The notes under the pieces were generated by a model. That model ran no database searches. It was not told where the DNA came from and saw only the letters and a program-made list of their open reading frames with translations. Positions 1 through 12,579 of a DNA stretch of 64,000 nt are shown piece by piece. The stretch is from Apostichopus japonicus (taxonomy: Eukaryota > Echinodermata > Holothuroidea > Aspidochirotida > Stichopodidae), in contig NC_092572.1 of NCBI RefSeq assembly GCF_037975245.1, positions 29,733,989-29,797,988 of the forward strand, written 5' to 3'. Positions within the stretch are counted from its first letter, which is position 1; each line of letters opens with the position of its first letter. The position numbers and the translations under genes are program-made.

Positions 1-2878
1 GCTGCAGGTGTGTATGGTGATGAATATGCAAATGAGGAGGACACTGCCAATCAAGGACAATCCCATCATTTTCATCTTGACAGGCGGGAGCCTCAAAGAT
101 CACCAGAGAATAATGCTGCACATGATCATGCCAGAGCTCCCCCAGTACCTCCACCTATGCCCCCAGAACCACCACCGCCTATTCTCAGGGGGAAGACACC
201 ACCAAGAGGGGTTTCTTCTAGACCTGCCACAAACCCATTCAGAATAGGTTCTCAGCAAGGAGTTCACCAGTCCTTGGAGTATTTGCCAACTCATCAACAG
301 AACCAAGATGCTCTGAGAGAAAATGACCAGTTCCAGTCAAAAGCAGCTCCTGCTGTGGAAGAACATGAGAGGCCATCAGCACAAGGATCTCAAGGAAAAA
401 TAGTTAATCTAAGAAATAATCCATACCATGCTGAATTTTTAAATCATGCAGCAAAAGAACAACCACTTTCAATACAGGACCTTCCCCAACCTGTCCCACC
501 TCCACCAGCAACAAACAGAAGAGTTCACCCTCCTCCTCCACCTCCACCCCAGTCCCAAACTTTTCAAGACCAGAATTTTATTCCTGAGACAAACCAAGAT
601 TATCCACCTGCGAGACAACCTATACAAAGTGCTGAGAAAATATTTAATCAAACATCATCTGATTCGAGTTCAAGGCAGTTGAATCCTTCTCAGATACCAC
701 AGGATCCCAGACAAGAACTGCAACTGTCTAAGTCTCCATTGCGGGTCAGGGAGTCCCCACGACAAGGGATCAGTCCATCTCGAACACCGCTACACTTGAG
801 ACAACAAGAGAAATCTTACCTCGACCAGTTTAGGGATAAACAGAGATCATCGGATGGTAATAGGCAGGGTGATCCATCTGATCCGGGTAGGATCAGCCAA
901 CATTCAAACAGAAATGTTCAAGATAGACAAGAGGGTCACCCCAATCAGGCCTCTGGCAGAGACCTCCCAGTTAGATCCCTTCAATCTCAAAAAGGGGTTC
1001 GGGGTTATGGGAGGAACTCAAGGGGGTCAGGTGCAAACGAAGGGAGCAACGCTTCATCTCAAGGTCAACCTCAGAGAAATCCGAAAGAAGCAAATGGTAG
1101 TCTAGCATCTTTAGAGAGCCTTCGTTTTCAGGGGCTACCGAGACAGGACAGTCACGCAAAAGCTAACAAGGAGGAGGAGAAAACGATCAAGACATTGCCT
1201 TCAGGCGAGATGCTTCATGTGGCATACATTTCTGATGATAGTGACGATGAAGATATGCATTTCGTTGATGAGATGGGAAATCCGGTCGATACTCATGGCA
1301 ATCTGCTGACAAAAAGTCCGTCACTGAAAGAGGATCAACCACCAAAGTTAGAGTACAGAATTAAGCCTACCCCTCCTAAGCAGAAATCCTCCTCTGGGCA
1401 GAGGTCACCATCGGTGGTCAAACAGGCATCGTCGGGAGGCAGGACAGTTGGAAGTGGTAGAGCACTGGTGAATCAGACTGCTCAGGTACCAAGTGCTGTC
1501 AGTATTAGGAGGCAAACAACTATCGATAAAGCAGTCGGTGAATCCAAAGCACCCAGTCCTGATGTGCCAGCTGCAGAAGAATTTATCACCAAAACAACTG
1601 CTCAGATGGAAGGAGAGTTGAGTGGCACATTACCAGGCCCCTCAGCAACCTCCAAAAGACCACCATCTTCAGGTAGGAGGGGGACATCAGAGAATGCCCA
1701 ACCATTTGGCAATGTGACTGTAGCCTCACTTCAGGGTCAACCTCAGTATGGATATCCTCCGAATATGAACCCTGGAATGCAGATGGCATATCAAATGCCG
1801 CATCAGTTTGTAGCCAGTCAAGTGCCAGGCCAGATGGTACTGGCCAACCAGCCAGCAATAATCTCTCCTAACGCCAGCTACAGTTTCGCTCCTCAAATGT
1901 ACGCCCAGATACAGCCAACGGTAGCAATGAGTCCAGTCCAGACAATCTTACAACCCATCATGCAACATCCTCAGGTATACATGGGAGGGCCATCTCAATT
2001 CCAACCGCAGTTCATGCCAGCCCAAGTTCAAGCAGGACCTAATGTTTATGGTGTACTACAAGGTGAAGTTGGGGTCAGTGAGAGGAGTGGTCCTTCCCAA
2101 GAATCTCAAGTAACAGATAAAAATTTAGATGAAGATGAGGAGGAGGAAGAGTCACCCCAGGAGGAAGAAGATGTTCCTCCTGCTTCAGAACAGAGACGAG
2201 GCAAACATCCAAAGGGTGTGAGGGGGTTACTAGCGGACAGGAACAAGGAAAACAGACCTAAGAAGACAATACCAAAAGCAGGCAAGAACTTCATAGACGC
2301 CAACAAAAACAATGTGAAAAATTTACCCCGAGAGAAAAAATATAAGGATTTGTACGGCAATGTCAAGACCAAAAAACAACCACTAAACCGTAAAGAACCG
2401 CTTCCAAACATCTCCCAAGATGAGGAGAACAGCGGGGAGGAACGTTGGGCATATCGAGAGGATGCCAATGGATATCGAGAGGATGAGGAATGGGCCAGGC
2501 GGCTGGTCGAAGAACAACGGCTCATGGCAGCTCTGAAACGGAATCAGTCAGATTCTAACATCTTAGACCGTCACACTGGCAGGAGACAAGGTTATGATGA
2601 CCCGAGGGGTTACGGTGGGGGAACCTATCCACCAGGGGAGAACTGGAAAAATGCAGATGGACAGCCCTACAGTTACTCTGCCGACCGAGCTGTCACATAT
2701 GCCAGAATGCAAGGTCCAGGGAACAAAGGCTACAAGCAAAATGTATCCTTCAAAGATGTCTCCATGGCGCCACAAGATGGTGGGAGGAGTGGTCCCAGAG
2801 AACGGTTCGCCTACACTCATCCAATGCCAACCAGCAGATATAGTCCGTATGATATCCTACCGGATATATCTGCGGAAG
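1..2878 (+). CDS. JHY: JHY exon a (very long, 5' end outside window)
   Basis: The frame is open from base 1 and would continue to a stop at 2907, but a strong donor GTAAGT begins at 2879, so the exon ends at 2878 after one base of a codon (phase 1). The product is low in hydrophobic clusters. It has proline runs at about 139-210 and 500-560, a Met/Gln/Pro-rich stretch at about 1735-2070, an acidic run at about 2125-2175, then a basic Lys/Arg/Asn-rich part. No membrane segment or enzyme motif is visible. The CTGCAG at bases 2-7 could be a splice acceptor, so the exon might begin at about 8, but this cannot be decided from the window. Confidence 0.82.
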
Positions 2879-5800
2879 GTAAGTCACTTGCTCCCTCTGT
2901 GATATGAAGGCATTGTACATATCTATACTTATATCTATATAGAGATATCACTGGTATAATGTGGTTATTGAAAGAACTTGACTCCAAAATAAGAGCTAGA
3001 ATTAATCTGCTGATGCTATAATTATCTTTTGGTGAACATAGTTTGGTAGGTTGCGTGGACACCTGTAGGCAATGATGGGGTTTTTAGGGACGGCTCGTTG
3101 GAGTCTGTCTGAAGTAAGGAGAATGTTGTGGTTGTTAGTGGTGATTTTATTGTAACATCCTTACCAGTGAATTAATTGGTTGAAACCCACAAGTGAATGC
3201 TACAAAGAGGTTTAACCTTGAAAGAGTTAAATCTGGTTGTTAAAAAACTGCTCCTGTAGGCTACTGAGAAAATGGGTTTAACTCTTTGCTGCTAGGATTG
3301 ATCATCAAATGTTTTACAAATTTGGTTAAGTCCATGTGTGTACGGTAGTTCTGCCATATTATTTCTAGTGGGGTAATGAGTAAAGTCAACAATGCTTATG
3401 TATATTTGCTTTTCATTAGGGTGGGGGTATAAAAGTCACTCCTTTTTTCTCCCTTCTTTTTTTCTTGTAAATCACCTAAGCTCACCTAAGCAAACAGACT
3501 GACATATGTGTAAACTTTCACAATGCATAATTTCCATTCTGAATTTTGCTTGCTCCTGATTTCAGAGAATGAACAACTGAGGGTTAGTGATCCTAATGGT
3601 TACCTAATGAAGCTGCATAAGCAGAGAGAGCCTCCCAACTATAAGGAATACACAGTGAAGGACTACAGGGCCCTCAAGAGGGATATTAGACTTGGGGGTC
3701 TTGGACCGGACCCAGAATTGGTACACGAAAGAGTAAGTACCACGAGCAGTATTCTTGATGGTTGATCGATAATGTTGATCGTTTATCAGCTTGAAGAAGC
3801 TTGCTCTAGAGAAGGGTCTCGACCATCGGTTGTGATTCATGTACCAGTGGCGGAGCTAGGGGTATTGGTCAAGGGGGGTCAGAGAATGGTCTGTAGGGGC
3901 ACTTTCGACACTATCTAAGCGGATCGCCACCACAGGTTGGCGCGGAGCGTACAGAGGTTTTTTGAGTAAAGATACTCCCTAGATCGCCGGAAATGACCCT
4001 TTCCGGGCCTGGCTAATTTGCAGATGAACGAAGAATAGATCGGTGTCATCGCCAACAAATGTCAATAGGTAGATGAGATCACAATAAAAAAGTAAATAAT
4101 TGCGAATAAGCAAAAAGTGGTAAAAAGCTGAAAAGGGTGCAAGCAGTCCATTTGAGTCCGTCGGGGGGGGCATCCACCCCCCTGACTGTATGGCGCTCCA
4201 CCACTGTGATGTACCTTTTGATAACTATTTTTTCACTATATGTACAACTAGCAGTGTGAATTGTGATTGTCATTTGTTTTCTATTATAAGTGTCACATGG
4301 TCTGTGAGTGGAAAATTACCTGTTTGAAGGTCATCATGTTTTCCATACATATGCTAAATAACTTGTATGTCCAAACAGTTTACTGTGGCACTCTTTAAAT
4401 GGCTCTCTTGTCCTGATGCACATTACACTGCTCCCCCTGTCTGTTAACAGCTTAGAGGGTATCCACTTCCTGGAATGCAATTTGAAAACAGTTAGCAAAG
4501 TTTAGCTAGTTAGTTGGTGGGAGTAATCTGATAACCTCTAAGCATTTGTGTAGTATTTAAATGGGAATCTCTACGGGGCAAAAGTAAAGGTGGTTGGGGA
4601 ATTCCCAAATGACTGAAAGGAACAAGGAAGCCATAACCAGGAAAACCAATGGAGACTTGTTTTAGTTGAGAATAAAAAAGGATTTTGACTGGTAGGTAAT
4701 AGTTTTCCAACTGTACAAGAAATTGCCAATTGACACTATTAATGAATTTTGTTGGTGTGATCATAACAGGCTTATCATATAACAGGAAATAAATGTTGAA
4801 TTTCTCCACAGCAAGAGAAAGCACAGAGACAGAGGGAATATGCTAAAGCTATCATGCAACAAAATAAGAAGTCAATGAAGAGACCAGAAAAGCCTTGGAC
4901 CCCGCCCAACGAGAAACCCCAGGGGCAGGAGAATTCCAGACGAGGAGCTGTGAGTAATTACAAACCTTAAAAGGGGTCACAGATTGAATGACCCCAAAAA
5001 TTGATAGATGTGCTAAATAAAATGGCCATCGTGCTTTGAAAATGACAAACCTCTTTCACCACTCTGTGGTGGTATTTGGAGATAATTTTGAATTAATTCA
5101 AAAACTTTGAGAAAACTGTATTTTCAAGCTGTGGTTATAGATTTAGTGTAATGAATAAATCTTGGTACCAACACACATACTTCTTGTGATTCACCTTAGT
5201 CCGTTCCTTGAAAGTGTTGGTCACACTCACGCAAGGTTCTTTTATTGTAATACTTCAGTATCATAATGGTTATGCCATTCAAACTTTGCAAGATCAACTT
5301 GTGTTTCACCCAAGTGAAGACTGTTCAGTATTAATGCTATCGTATAATCTAAAGATTACATCAAACCTCTCTTACCTGTTTCCTCACGACATATGCACAC
5401 AATACTCCCATCCTTCCACAAGTAGTGACATTTTAACACTGCTCTACACTACTCCATTCTGGTGTCAACAACTTCCTCTTCCTTACTAATATACAGGATG
5501 ATATGAGAATGTCAAATCGTAGAAAAAACAAAAGTTAAAAGTTGCAATTAACTTATAGGTCTAGCTGAACTAAAGGGCAGTAATCATTGCTGCCCAGATA
5601 CTAATACCTGGCTACACCTTGATAGACAACATTAAAGTGTGAGAATTGAACATGTAATAGACTTCACCCATGCAAGGATTTGCGATTTGATGAAACCATA
5701 AAACAAGTGAATAGTTTGTGTATTCACCATAAAAAATAAGACCAACTGCTGTTAAGTGCTCAAAGAGAGAAATTCCTTGTTGTTTTCCTTGAACTTATTG

Positions 5801-6193
5801 AGGGATCTGAGACCAGATTGTGCTATTTCCCTATTTTAATATAGCCCCCCTCCCCCCCAACCCCTCCATATCTGATGATGGGATTGAGATGTCAGCACTC
5901 TCTTCCACACAGATTTTAATCATGTTTATGAATATTCATTATTGTTCTCTCTTTTTTTTTTGCAGGCTCTAAGGTATGCCAAAAATATAAGCCGGCCCCC
6001 GTTACGTACCCCTCAAGAGGAACTTCATGCAAGGATATACGGGACCAACTCACGACTTAAAGATGACTTGCAGGTCAGGGATGGTGCCAAGACATACATG
6101 GTAGATGAGATAGCTAAACTGGAAGAATTAGCAGAGAGACACAGGCAAGAGAAAGAAGAAATTGATAGGTTGAGGAGCGGCCAAGCACCTTGA
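1..6193 (+). CDS. JHY: JHY homologue, 3' part of gene: join(<1..2878, 3566..3732, 4812..4949, 5966..6193)
   Basis: Four coding exons join in one frame (intron phases 1, 0, 0) to give 1136 visible residues and a stop; the 5' end lies outside the window. The first exon encodes a long, apparently disordered region rich in Pro, Gln, Ser and Met. The last three encode the conserved end: a short motif with LGGLGPDPE, a helical Gln/Lys-rich stretch with REYAKAIMQQNKK, then ALRYAKNISRPP. I recognise this order from the C-terminal region of vertebrate JHY (C11orf63). Mouse Jhy is needed for normal ependymal motile cilia; a similar ciliary role here is inferred. The gene is convergent with the kinase gene on the other strand, with about 11 kb between the two stops. 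Identity rests on the C-terminal motifs; the long N-terminal part is too diverged for me to align. Confidence 0.8.
2879..3565 (+). other. JHY intron after exon a
   Basis: This is a 687-base intron defined by GTAAGT and TTTCAG, AT-rich with T-runs toward the acceptor. I see no repeat, RNA gene or second reading frame in it. Confidence 0.75.
3566..3732 (+). CDS. JHY: JHY exon b
   Basis: The acceptor is TGATTTCAG ending at 3565 and the donor GTAAGT starts at 3733. The single G left from the previous exon plus AG gives Glu, and the frame continues through NEQLRVSDPNGYLMKLHKQ, a YTVKDYRALK motif and LGGLGPDPELVHER. The LGGLGPD word is the most recognisable JHY-family signature in the window. The exon ends on a codon boundary. 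Confidence 0.87.
3845..4206. mobile_element. hAT-like MITE in a JHY intron
   Basis: The element starts CAGTGGCGGAGC and ends in the near-complement GCTCCACCACTG. It is flanked by 8-base direct repeats, TCATGTAC at 3837-3844 and TGATGTAC at 4207-4214, which match at 7 of 8 positions. An 8-bp target duplication with CAGTG...CACTG ends is typical of the hAT superfamily. At 362 bases with no open frame it must be non-autonomous. The rest of the intron, 3733-3836 and 4215-4811, shows nothing else. Confidence 0.75.
4812..4949 (+). CDS. JHY: JHY exon c
   Basis: This exon is 138 bases, or 46 codons, in phase 0 at both ends, between the acceptor TTTCTCCACAG and the donor GTGAGT at 4950. It encodes QEKAQRQREYAKAIMQQNKK, likely helical or coiled-coil, then a Pro/Lys-rich tail. 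The EYAK word and its position after LGGLGPD match the order in vertebrate JHY. Confidence 0.85.
4950..5965 (+). other. JHY intron before the terminal exon
   Basis: This 1.0-kb intron runs between GTGAGT and a T-run/TGCAG acceptor. It has a short C-run near 5846-5868 but otherwise no recognisable element. Confidence 0.7.
5966..6193 (+). CDS. JHY: JHY terminal coding exon
   Basis: A long T-run and TGCAG at 5965 form the acceptor. The frame reads ALRYAKNISRPPLRTPQEEL, then a charged helix ending in EKEEIDRLRSGQAP and a TGA stop. The ALxYAK...KP-like start and the terminal charged helix fit the end of the JHY family. Confidence 0.87.
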   Translation, partial: ALRYAKNISRPPLRTPQEELHARIYGTNSRLKDDLQVRDGAKTYMVDEIAKLEELAERHRQEKEEIDRLRSGQAP

Positions 6194-6200
6194 ACCTGAA

Positions 6201-6206
6201 AATAAA
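6201..6206 (+). promoter_or_regulatory. AATAAA, possible poly(A) signal of JHY
   Basis: A perfect AATAAA lies only 8 bases after the stop, unusually close. Another AATAAA at 7413-7418 would give a 3' UTR of about 1.2 kb and is just as possible. Neither can be chosen without transcript data. Confidence 0.3.
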
Positions 6207-6974
6207 ACTTTACTAATTCTACAATATTTTATATGAGGATCTGGCATGTTGCCAAGACCTCAAAGGTCACCATCGTAGTCCCAAATATGCTAGAAGCCAT
6301 ATAGTGGTCACACGTGTCCTGTTCAAACTTCAAGGAATCAAATCTTCTTCTGCCTGCGAAACATGTGCCTTCCGTGATATATCACTATCAATATAATGAA
6401 ACATTCCTCAAATTCCAGGAACAATCTGAAGGGTAAGCACTCTTAATCAATTGCTATTTTTGTGCTACAAAGTGTCTTTTTAATGTTTAAAAAGGTTTTA
6501 GATGTACTTGCCCTCTCTATTGACATGTACTTTTCATGTTATGTGGGTTATGTTTCATACTATTATTGGTTACAAGATCGTGTCATTGTACCTTCAGTCA
6601 AGCTACTATAAATCGATGTTAAGCTTGTATTCCTGAAATATCAGTCTTGTTTTTCATACATGTATTAATTGTAAATATATTAATTTATTTACTGTACAAA
6701 GTGGTGTAAATAAGTTTTTACATAGAGAATGTTGCTGTTTAAGTCTACTTTTATAAATTCCAGCAGTTTTGGTTGGCCTTCTGAAGGTATTTAGATTCAG
6801 CATCTTTGACATGTGCCTTAAGGGTTATCTCTTTGGTTCTAAAATACCAGTTCAGCGGGAAAAAAAGATCTCTCGTAGAAGTGGTTAGTACTGCGACACT
6901 GTGCGGGTTGTATCTTAAGTCAGGATTGACCTGAGGAGGTCAAATAGTATGCAAATTGTTTTGGCTTCCGGTTC

Positions 6975-7198
6975 GGCCAGTTAGGACAATTTTCCAATTG
7001 ATGTTAATAACTGTCTATACTGTACTCTCATGTCATTCTTTAGAGCACTCATACTGACAGTATGAACAGTTCCTGAGTTCCCATACCTGATAGAGGTAGG
7101 CTATTTATACATACTGCTCATACTGTCATGAGGAAAAAGGCTTCAAAGTATGACATGAAATCTTTGCAGTATTTTAAAGAAATTGTCCTAACTGGGCA
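6975..7198. mobile_element. MITE-like element with terminal inverted repeats
   Basis: GCCAGTTAGGACAATTT at 6976-6992 is mirrored by AAATTGTCCTAACTGGGC at 7180-7197, differing by one extra base. Inside, CATACTG/CAGTATG words repeat in both orientations, so the element folds on itself. It has no coding capacity, and no convincing target-site duplication was seen. It lies downstream of JHY and may be in its 3' UTR. Confidence 0.6.
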
Positions 7199-7289
7199 TC
7201 TGAATAATATCGTAATATTATAGGAAGCAACCAGCAGAGTAACATACAAATGTTATTACCAATCTATATATATGTTATGTAATTTCCTG

Positions 7290-7412
7290 CTATGAGTCGA
7301 CTCAGTGACTGGAGTGAGTTGGTGACCTGAGGCATCCAGTCAATGAGTCATGTCACCAGCATTGCTCAAGTCATTGACTGTCACTCAAGTCAAGTCAGTG
7401 ACTTAAGTCATA
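7290..7412. repeat. Degenerate GACTCA/AGTCA-rich tract
   Basis: AGTCA and TGACT words recur in both orientations, including one perfect TGAGTCA, the AP-1 site word. The tract is low complexity. The following stretch, 7413-9115, is AT-rich with short G or C runs near 8450 and 8805 and no recognisable gene. Confidence 0.4.
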
Positions 7413-9115
7413 AATAAAGCTTGTATTCAGTTTGTATTTGAGAAGAGAAGAAATGAGAAAACTGATAGCATATTTATATTATTTGTATATTATTTTGTGT
7501 CATGTTTCTCCACAGTTTGTTTGCCAATGTGAAACTCAATAATAGCTCAATGGTGTCGCAAGTTTCATGTAGAAAGACAGGAACTGGCCACAAGAATTTT
7601 CATTGAAATTTGAATCAATACTTCTTTGGATTAATCTAGACATAACTCATAAATCATTATGGAGGGGAAGGTGGGGGTGGGGGTTGAAGAGGAAGGGGGG
7701 AATAAATTCACTTGATGTACAAAGAAGACAAGCATAATGCATATTTAAGACATTTGAAGTGTTTAAGTGCAAATAATCTGCCTGTATTTCAGCATCCACT
7801 AGCTCGTCACACATATCTGAATATTCATAACAAATTCATAAATATTAAACAATCACAAATAAATCACACATCTATTACAAATACAACCTTTTTTTGATTT
7901 GTACATCTTGAAGCATAATGATTTTACAATCTACATTAACACTTAAAAACTGGAATTTTGTTATTTAAATGATGAACATGACAAGCGTCAAGACCCACTC
8001 TTTTTTTGTTCTGAAATAACTTTACAAAACTAGCCATTTTTTTTTCTCTATAACTTTCTGTACAAGCTTGGTCTCTCTGTCACAAAAATAATATCAATTT
8101 TGAAAGAAGTTTAAGAAATGTCTTGGTAGTAATTCAAGTACCTACCTCACATATCTATTCCTTCTTGCATATATAAACAACAAAACAGCAGTTACTACAA
8201 AGCAATTAAAAATATTTCATAAAAATAAACGTGATATATATCAATTTTTCGTTGTGTATTTTTAAGGGTATTTTACATTTCAAGTCGATTTAAGTCATTT
8301 TGTTTAGAGTACGCACCTTGTGGATCAGAATCCATTTGACTTCAAACCAAACCTTTAAAGCTCAAAATAATTGTCCAATACTAAGAGATATTCATCACCA
8401 CTCTAAAGTTCAAAATTCACCATCACTTTGTCCCTTATCCAAAAAAAAGGGAGGGGGGGGGGAATAATTTAAGTCAATTCTTCAAGATGTGTTCAATCAA
8501 ACTGAGTCTTTGTGCCAATTCTATAAATATTCAATCAAAATTTATTATACCATAAATACATTCTTAAGATTCATTCAATATGCTTACGTCCAAACGGGAG
8601 AAAGTTTGGTGATTGGGGATAATATAAATCATAACTTTAATGATAATAATAATTAACATTTGCATACTAAACTTAGCTGCAATGAACCTGGCCCTAGAAA
8701 ACACATATTTCAACCAAGACTCTCCCCTGAGAAAATATACTGACCAAAAACAATTCGTCCATCCTGTCCTTCCCCTCTCACCCCCTCAATCCAACCCACC
8801 CCTTCCCCCCCCCTCATCCTCCTGAACTGTTCCATCGCTTTGTTCTACATAATGACATGCATTCTTGGCAGTTTTGTTTTAATTTAAGAAACATTTCACA
8901 CACTTTGAACTGTTACAACAACATAACAAAATATTAAAGAAAAATACAAGAAAATAAAAAGTCACACATTTAACATTTCCTTTTAATATTGAAACCTTAC
9001 AATGAGGCATTTTTTCAGTTTTGATTTTGCAACATGCTTCAGTTTACTTCTTTAAATAGGGCAAGAAATCTAATGGTCAATACAACTTGTGGTGGCAGCA
9101 CACATATGAGTGCCT

Positions 9116-9640
9116 ATGAGTACAGATCCTAGCAGTACGGACCCTAGCAGTACAGACCCTAGCAGTACAGACCCTAGCAGTACAGACCCTAGCAGTACAG
9201 ACCCTAGCAGTACAGACCCTAGCAGTACAGACCCTAGCAGTACAGACCCTAGCATTACAGACCCTAGGAGTACAGACCCTGGGAGTACAGACCCTGGGAG
9301 TACAGACCCTAAGAGTACAGACCCTGGGAGTACAGACCCTAGCAGTACAGATCCTAGCAGTGCAGATCCTAGCAGTACAGACCGTAGGAGTACAGATCCT
9401 AGCATTACAGACCCTAGGATAACAGACCCTAACAGTACAGAACCTAGGAGTAACGACCCTGGGAGTACAGATCCTAGCAGTACAGACCCTGGGAGTACAG
9501 ATCCTAACAGTACAGACCCTAGCATAACAGACCATAGGATTACATACCCTAGCAGTACAGATCCTAGCATTACAGACCCTAGCAGTACAGATCCTAGCAG
9601 TACAGAACCTAGGAGTAAAGACCCTAGAAGTAAAAACCTC
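9116..9640. repeat. 15-bp tandem array, about 35 copies
   Basis: The unit is close to AGCAGTACAGACCCT. Because 15 is a multiple of three, long frames stay open on both strands, for example a Ser-Thr-Asp-Pro-Ser repeat on +. This is a by-product of the period, not evidence of a protein. Variants such as AGGAGT, GGGAGT and AGCATT are scattered along the array. Confidence 0.9.
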
Positions 9641-10495
9641 AGTTACAAGTACAATATAGTTTCATAAAATCAAAAATACTGAAATTACCCAACTTTTTAT
9701 AAACCAAACAGCAGTGAAAATCCAGTTGGTTTTAGCAAACATCCTGAATGGTAAACAAACCAGAAAGCCAGTTGGCTTTGTAATTCCTGGTTACACAGTT
9801 TGCTCAAAATTCAAAATAACGTTGGACTTAAATGTAGAGCAAGTGAGTGAAATTTTTCCAAGAATTAAGTAAGAACCAGAAAAGATCAGAGATTTTCAGC
9901 TCTTATTTGTAGCACTCCCTTGTGGGCATCAACCATTTCATTCACTGGTAAGGATTTTACAGTATAGAATTTTTATTCCAAAATGTTTCAGTATCCAGAA
10001 AGAACAGTCTTCCTATGTGAAACATAGATGTAAGATGTAAAAGGGCATTTTCTTTAACCATTTTTTAGCTAGCAAATAAGTTCTGCTATAATCCCTCCCT
10101 TTAATAATTATTATTAATGAATGAGAGTTGCATGACATTGTTTATACACTGTGAATATTTTCACAACCTACTGCCAAAGAAAAAGTCATCTAGTATAAAT
10201 CACAGAGAAAATGGCCAATCTTAAGACCAATTTGAGATAACCTGTTGACCCCTTGAAACCCAGAGGGTGAAACTGATAAGGGCCAGTTTGAGTGTGTTTA
10301 AAGTAACACTATCAACTCTTTAAAGCAGATTTCATTTCCAGGTTGACTTGTATGTTTTGTTGAAGACCTTTTGAGCCCTTCCACAAAACTGAACTGAATT
10401 TGACCAAACTATGTTCTAAGGATGGAATACAAAATAAAAATTTGCATCTGTGACAACGGAGGAAAGTTTACTACTTAACACACTTGTTTTCAAAG
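9641..10495. other. Intergenic, nothing recognised
   Basis: AT-rich unique-looking sequence between two tandem arrays. No long frame, RNA gene or inverted repeat was noticed. Confidence 0.5.
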
Positions 10496-11604
10496 AGTGA
10501 TGGGCATAACATATACCTAACCTCATCCGATGCTGAATGAGAGAATGGAGCATAAATATTGATTAACACCGTCTAGTGATGGGCATAACATATACCTAAC
10601 CTCATCCGATGCTGAATGAGAGAATGGAGCATAAATATTGATTAACACCGTCTAGTGATGGGCATAACATATACCTAACCTCATCTGATGCTGATTGAGA
10701 AAATGGAGCATAAATATTGAACTATCACTGTCTAGTGATGGGCATAACATATACCTAACATCATCTGATGCTGAATGAGAGAATGGAGCATAAATATTGA
10801 ACTATCACTGTCTAGTGATGGGCATAACATATACCTAACATCATCCGATGCTGAATGAGAGAATGGAGCATAAATATTGATTAACACCGTCTAGTGATGG
10901 GCATAACATATACCTAACATCATCTGATGCTGATTGAGAGAATGGAGCATAAATATTGATTAACACCGTTTAGTGATGGGCATAACATATACCTAACCTC
11001 ATCTGATGCTGATTGAGAGAATGGAGCATAAATATTGATTAACACCGTCTAGTGATGGGCATAACATATACCTAACATCATCTGATGCTGATTGAGAGAA
11101 TGGAGCATAAATATTGAACTATCACTGTCTAGTGATGGGCATAACATATACCTAACATCATCCGATGCTGAATGAGAGAATGGAGCATAAATATTGATTA
11201 ACACCGTCTAGTGATGGGCATAACATATACCTAACATCATCTGATGCTGATTGAGAGAATGGAGCATAAATATTGAATAACACTGTCTAGTGATGGGCAT
11301 AACATATACCTAACATCATCTGATGCTGACTGAGAGAATGGAGCATAAATATTGATTAACACCGTCTAGTAATGGGCATAACATATACCTAACCTCATCT
11401 GATGCTGATTGAGAGAATGGAGCATAAATATTGATTAACACCGTCTAGTGATGGGCATAACATATACCTAACATCATCTGATGCTGATTGAGAGAATGGA
11501 GCATAAATATTGATTAACACCGTCTAGTGATGGGCATAACATATACCTAACATCATCTGATGCTGAATGAGAGAATGGAGCATAAATATTGATTAACACC
11601 GTTT
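10496..11604. repeat. 79-bp tandem array, about 14 copies
   Basis: Units start AGTGATGGGCATAACATATA and recur at a steady 79-base step (10496, 10575, 10654 and onward). Copies differ at only a few positions: TCCGATG or TCTGATG, TGAATGAG or TGATTGAG, and two versions of the unit end. The variants are shuffled along the array, as expected if unequal exchange has homogenised it. Confidence 0.93.
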
Positions 11605-11773
11605 TATATTAAACACATATACTTTCATGGAGCATAAAGCAAAGAGATAGAGCAGGGATACTAACATAGAAACCTTGGTTAAACATTTGTTAACTTATAC
11701 ATAGCATCAGGTAAACAAGAGCTGTGAAGATTGCCTACTTAAGCCTTCAATGAAGAGATGGGGTATAGGCAAG

Positions 11774-11813
11774 CCCCCCACCCCCCCCACCCCCCCCCCC
11801 ACCCACCCCCACC
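11774..11813. repeat. C-rich homopolymer-like tract
   Basis: About 40 bases of C runs broken by single A residues. The opposite strand is G-rich and has potential to form a quadruplex. Confidence 0.8.
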
Positions 11814-11919
11814 TCTGAGCTTCCCTTTTTACCCAGTAATACATCCACCTATGGTAAGGGAGGGTTAACAGCTTAGTAACCAATCACCAGCATAAGTCTA
11901 TTTCTCCGCAAAGGGGTAC

Positions 11920-12007
11920 CATTACAAGGAGGCATAGACCCATTAACCTAACCTATAGTGTCTCATTACAAGGAGGCATAGACCCATTAACCTAACCTAT
12001 AATGTCT
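11920..12007. repeat. 44-bp tandem duplication
   Basis: Two adjacent copies begin CATTACAAGGAGGCATAGAC and differ by one base (TATAGTGTCT versus TATAATGTCT). Confidence 0.85.
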
Positions 12008-12579
12008 CCTGGGAGATCGCATTTTCTCTTTAGCAGTCATTTTGTGATGCAAGGTCCTTGGTCAGTTCTAAACAACTGATAATTATGTCCCATTTATCCA
12101 GCAAGAAAACTGAATGCAACTTGGCATCACTAGTGGATGAGTTGGCAATAGTAGAGAACTGATGACTGCATAGCTAATATCTGATGACCTGAATACAAAC
12201 ATTAATGTATCTATAATAGCATTAATTCACTACTCTCTTTCAGTGTAACAATGGATATCATAGGATGGTGTGCTGCAGCTGAACTAACCATACTCAGCCT
12301 GGATATAAAAAATATATAAACATTAAAGGAAAAAATAAATAAATAGACAAATTATATGAACTCCACCAGTACATACCACAGAGTCTAGTGAAATACACAT
12401 TTGACCAATTATGTATCTAGTGATTGACACTTGGTTATCATTTTCTGGTTTACATTAATAAAGTTACATTTAGTTTTCATTTTCAATTTCAATTTAGTTT
12501 ACATTTTCAATTGTGACCGAGCCAATTGGAATGGCCGCAATCTAAGTGATCTGCTGGTTTATAAACCATTTGGATGCAT

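Noticed and set aside
2106-2525. Ser-rich frame on - within the JHY exon
   Set aside because: Shadow of the acidic and charged JHY coding sequence.
9110-9667. Long open frame on + encoding a Ser-Thr-Asp-Pro repeat, and long frames on - over the same bases
   Set aside because: The 15-bp repeat lacks stop words and its period is divisible by three, so frames stay open on both strands; no splice or start context.
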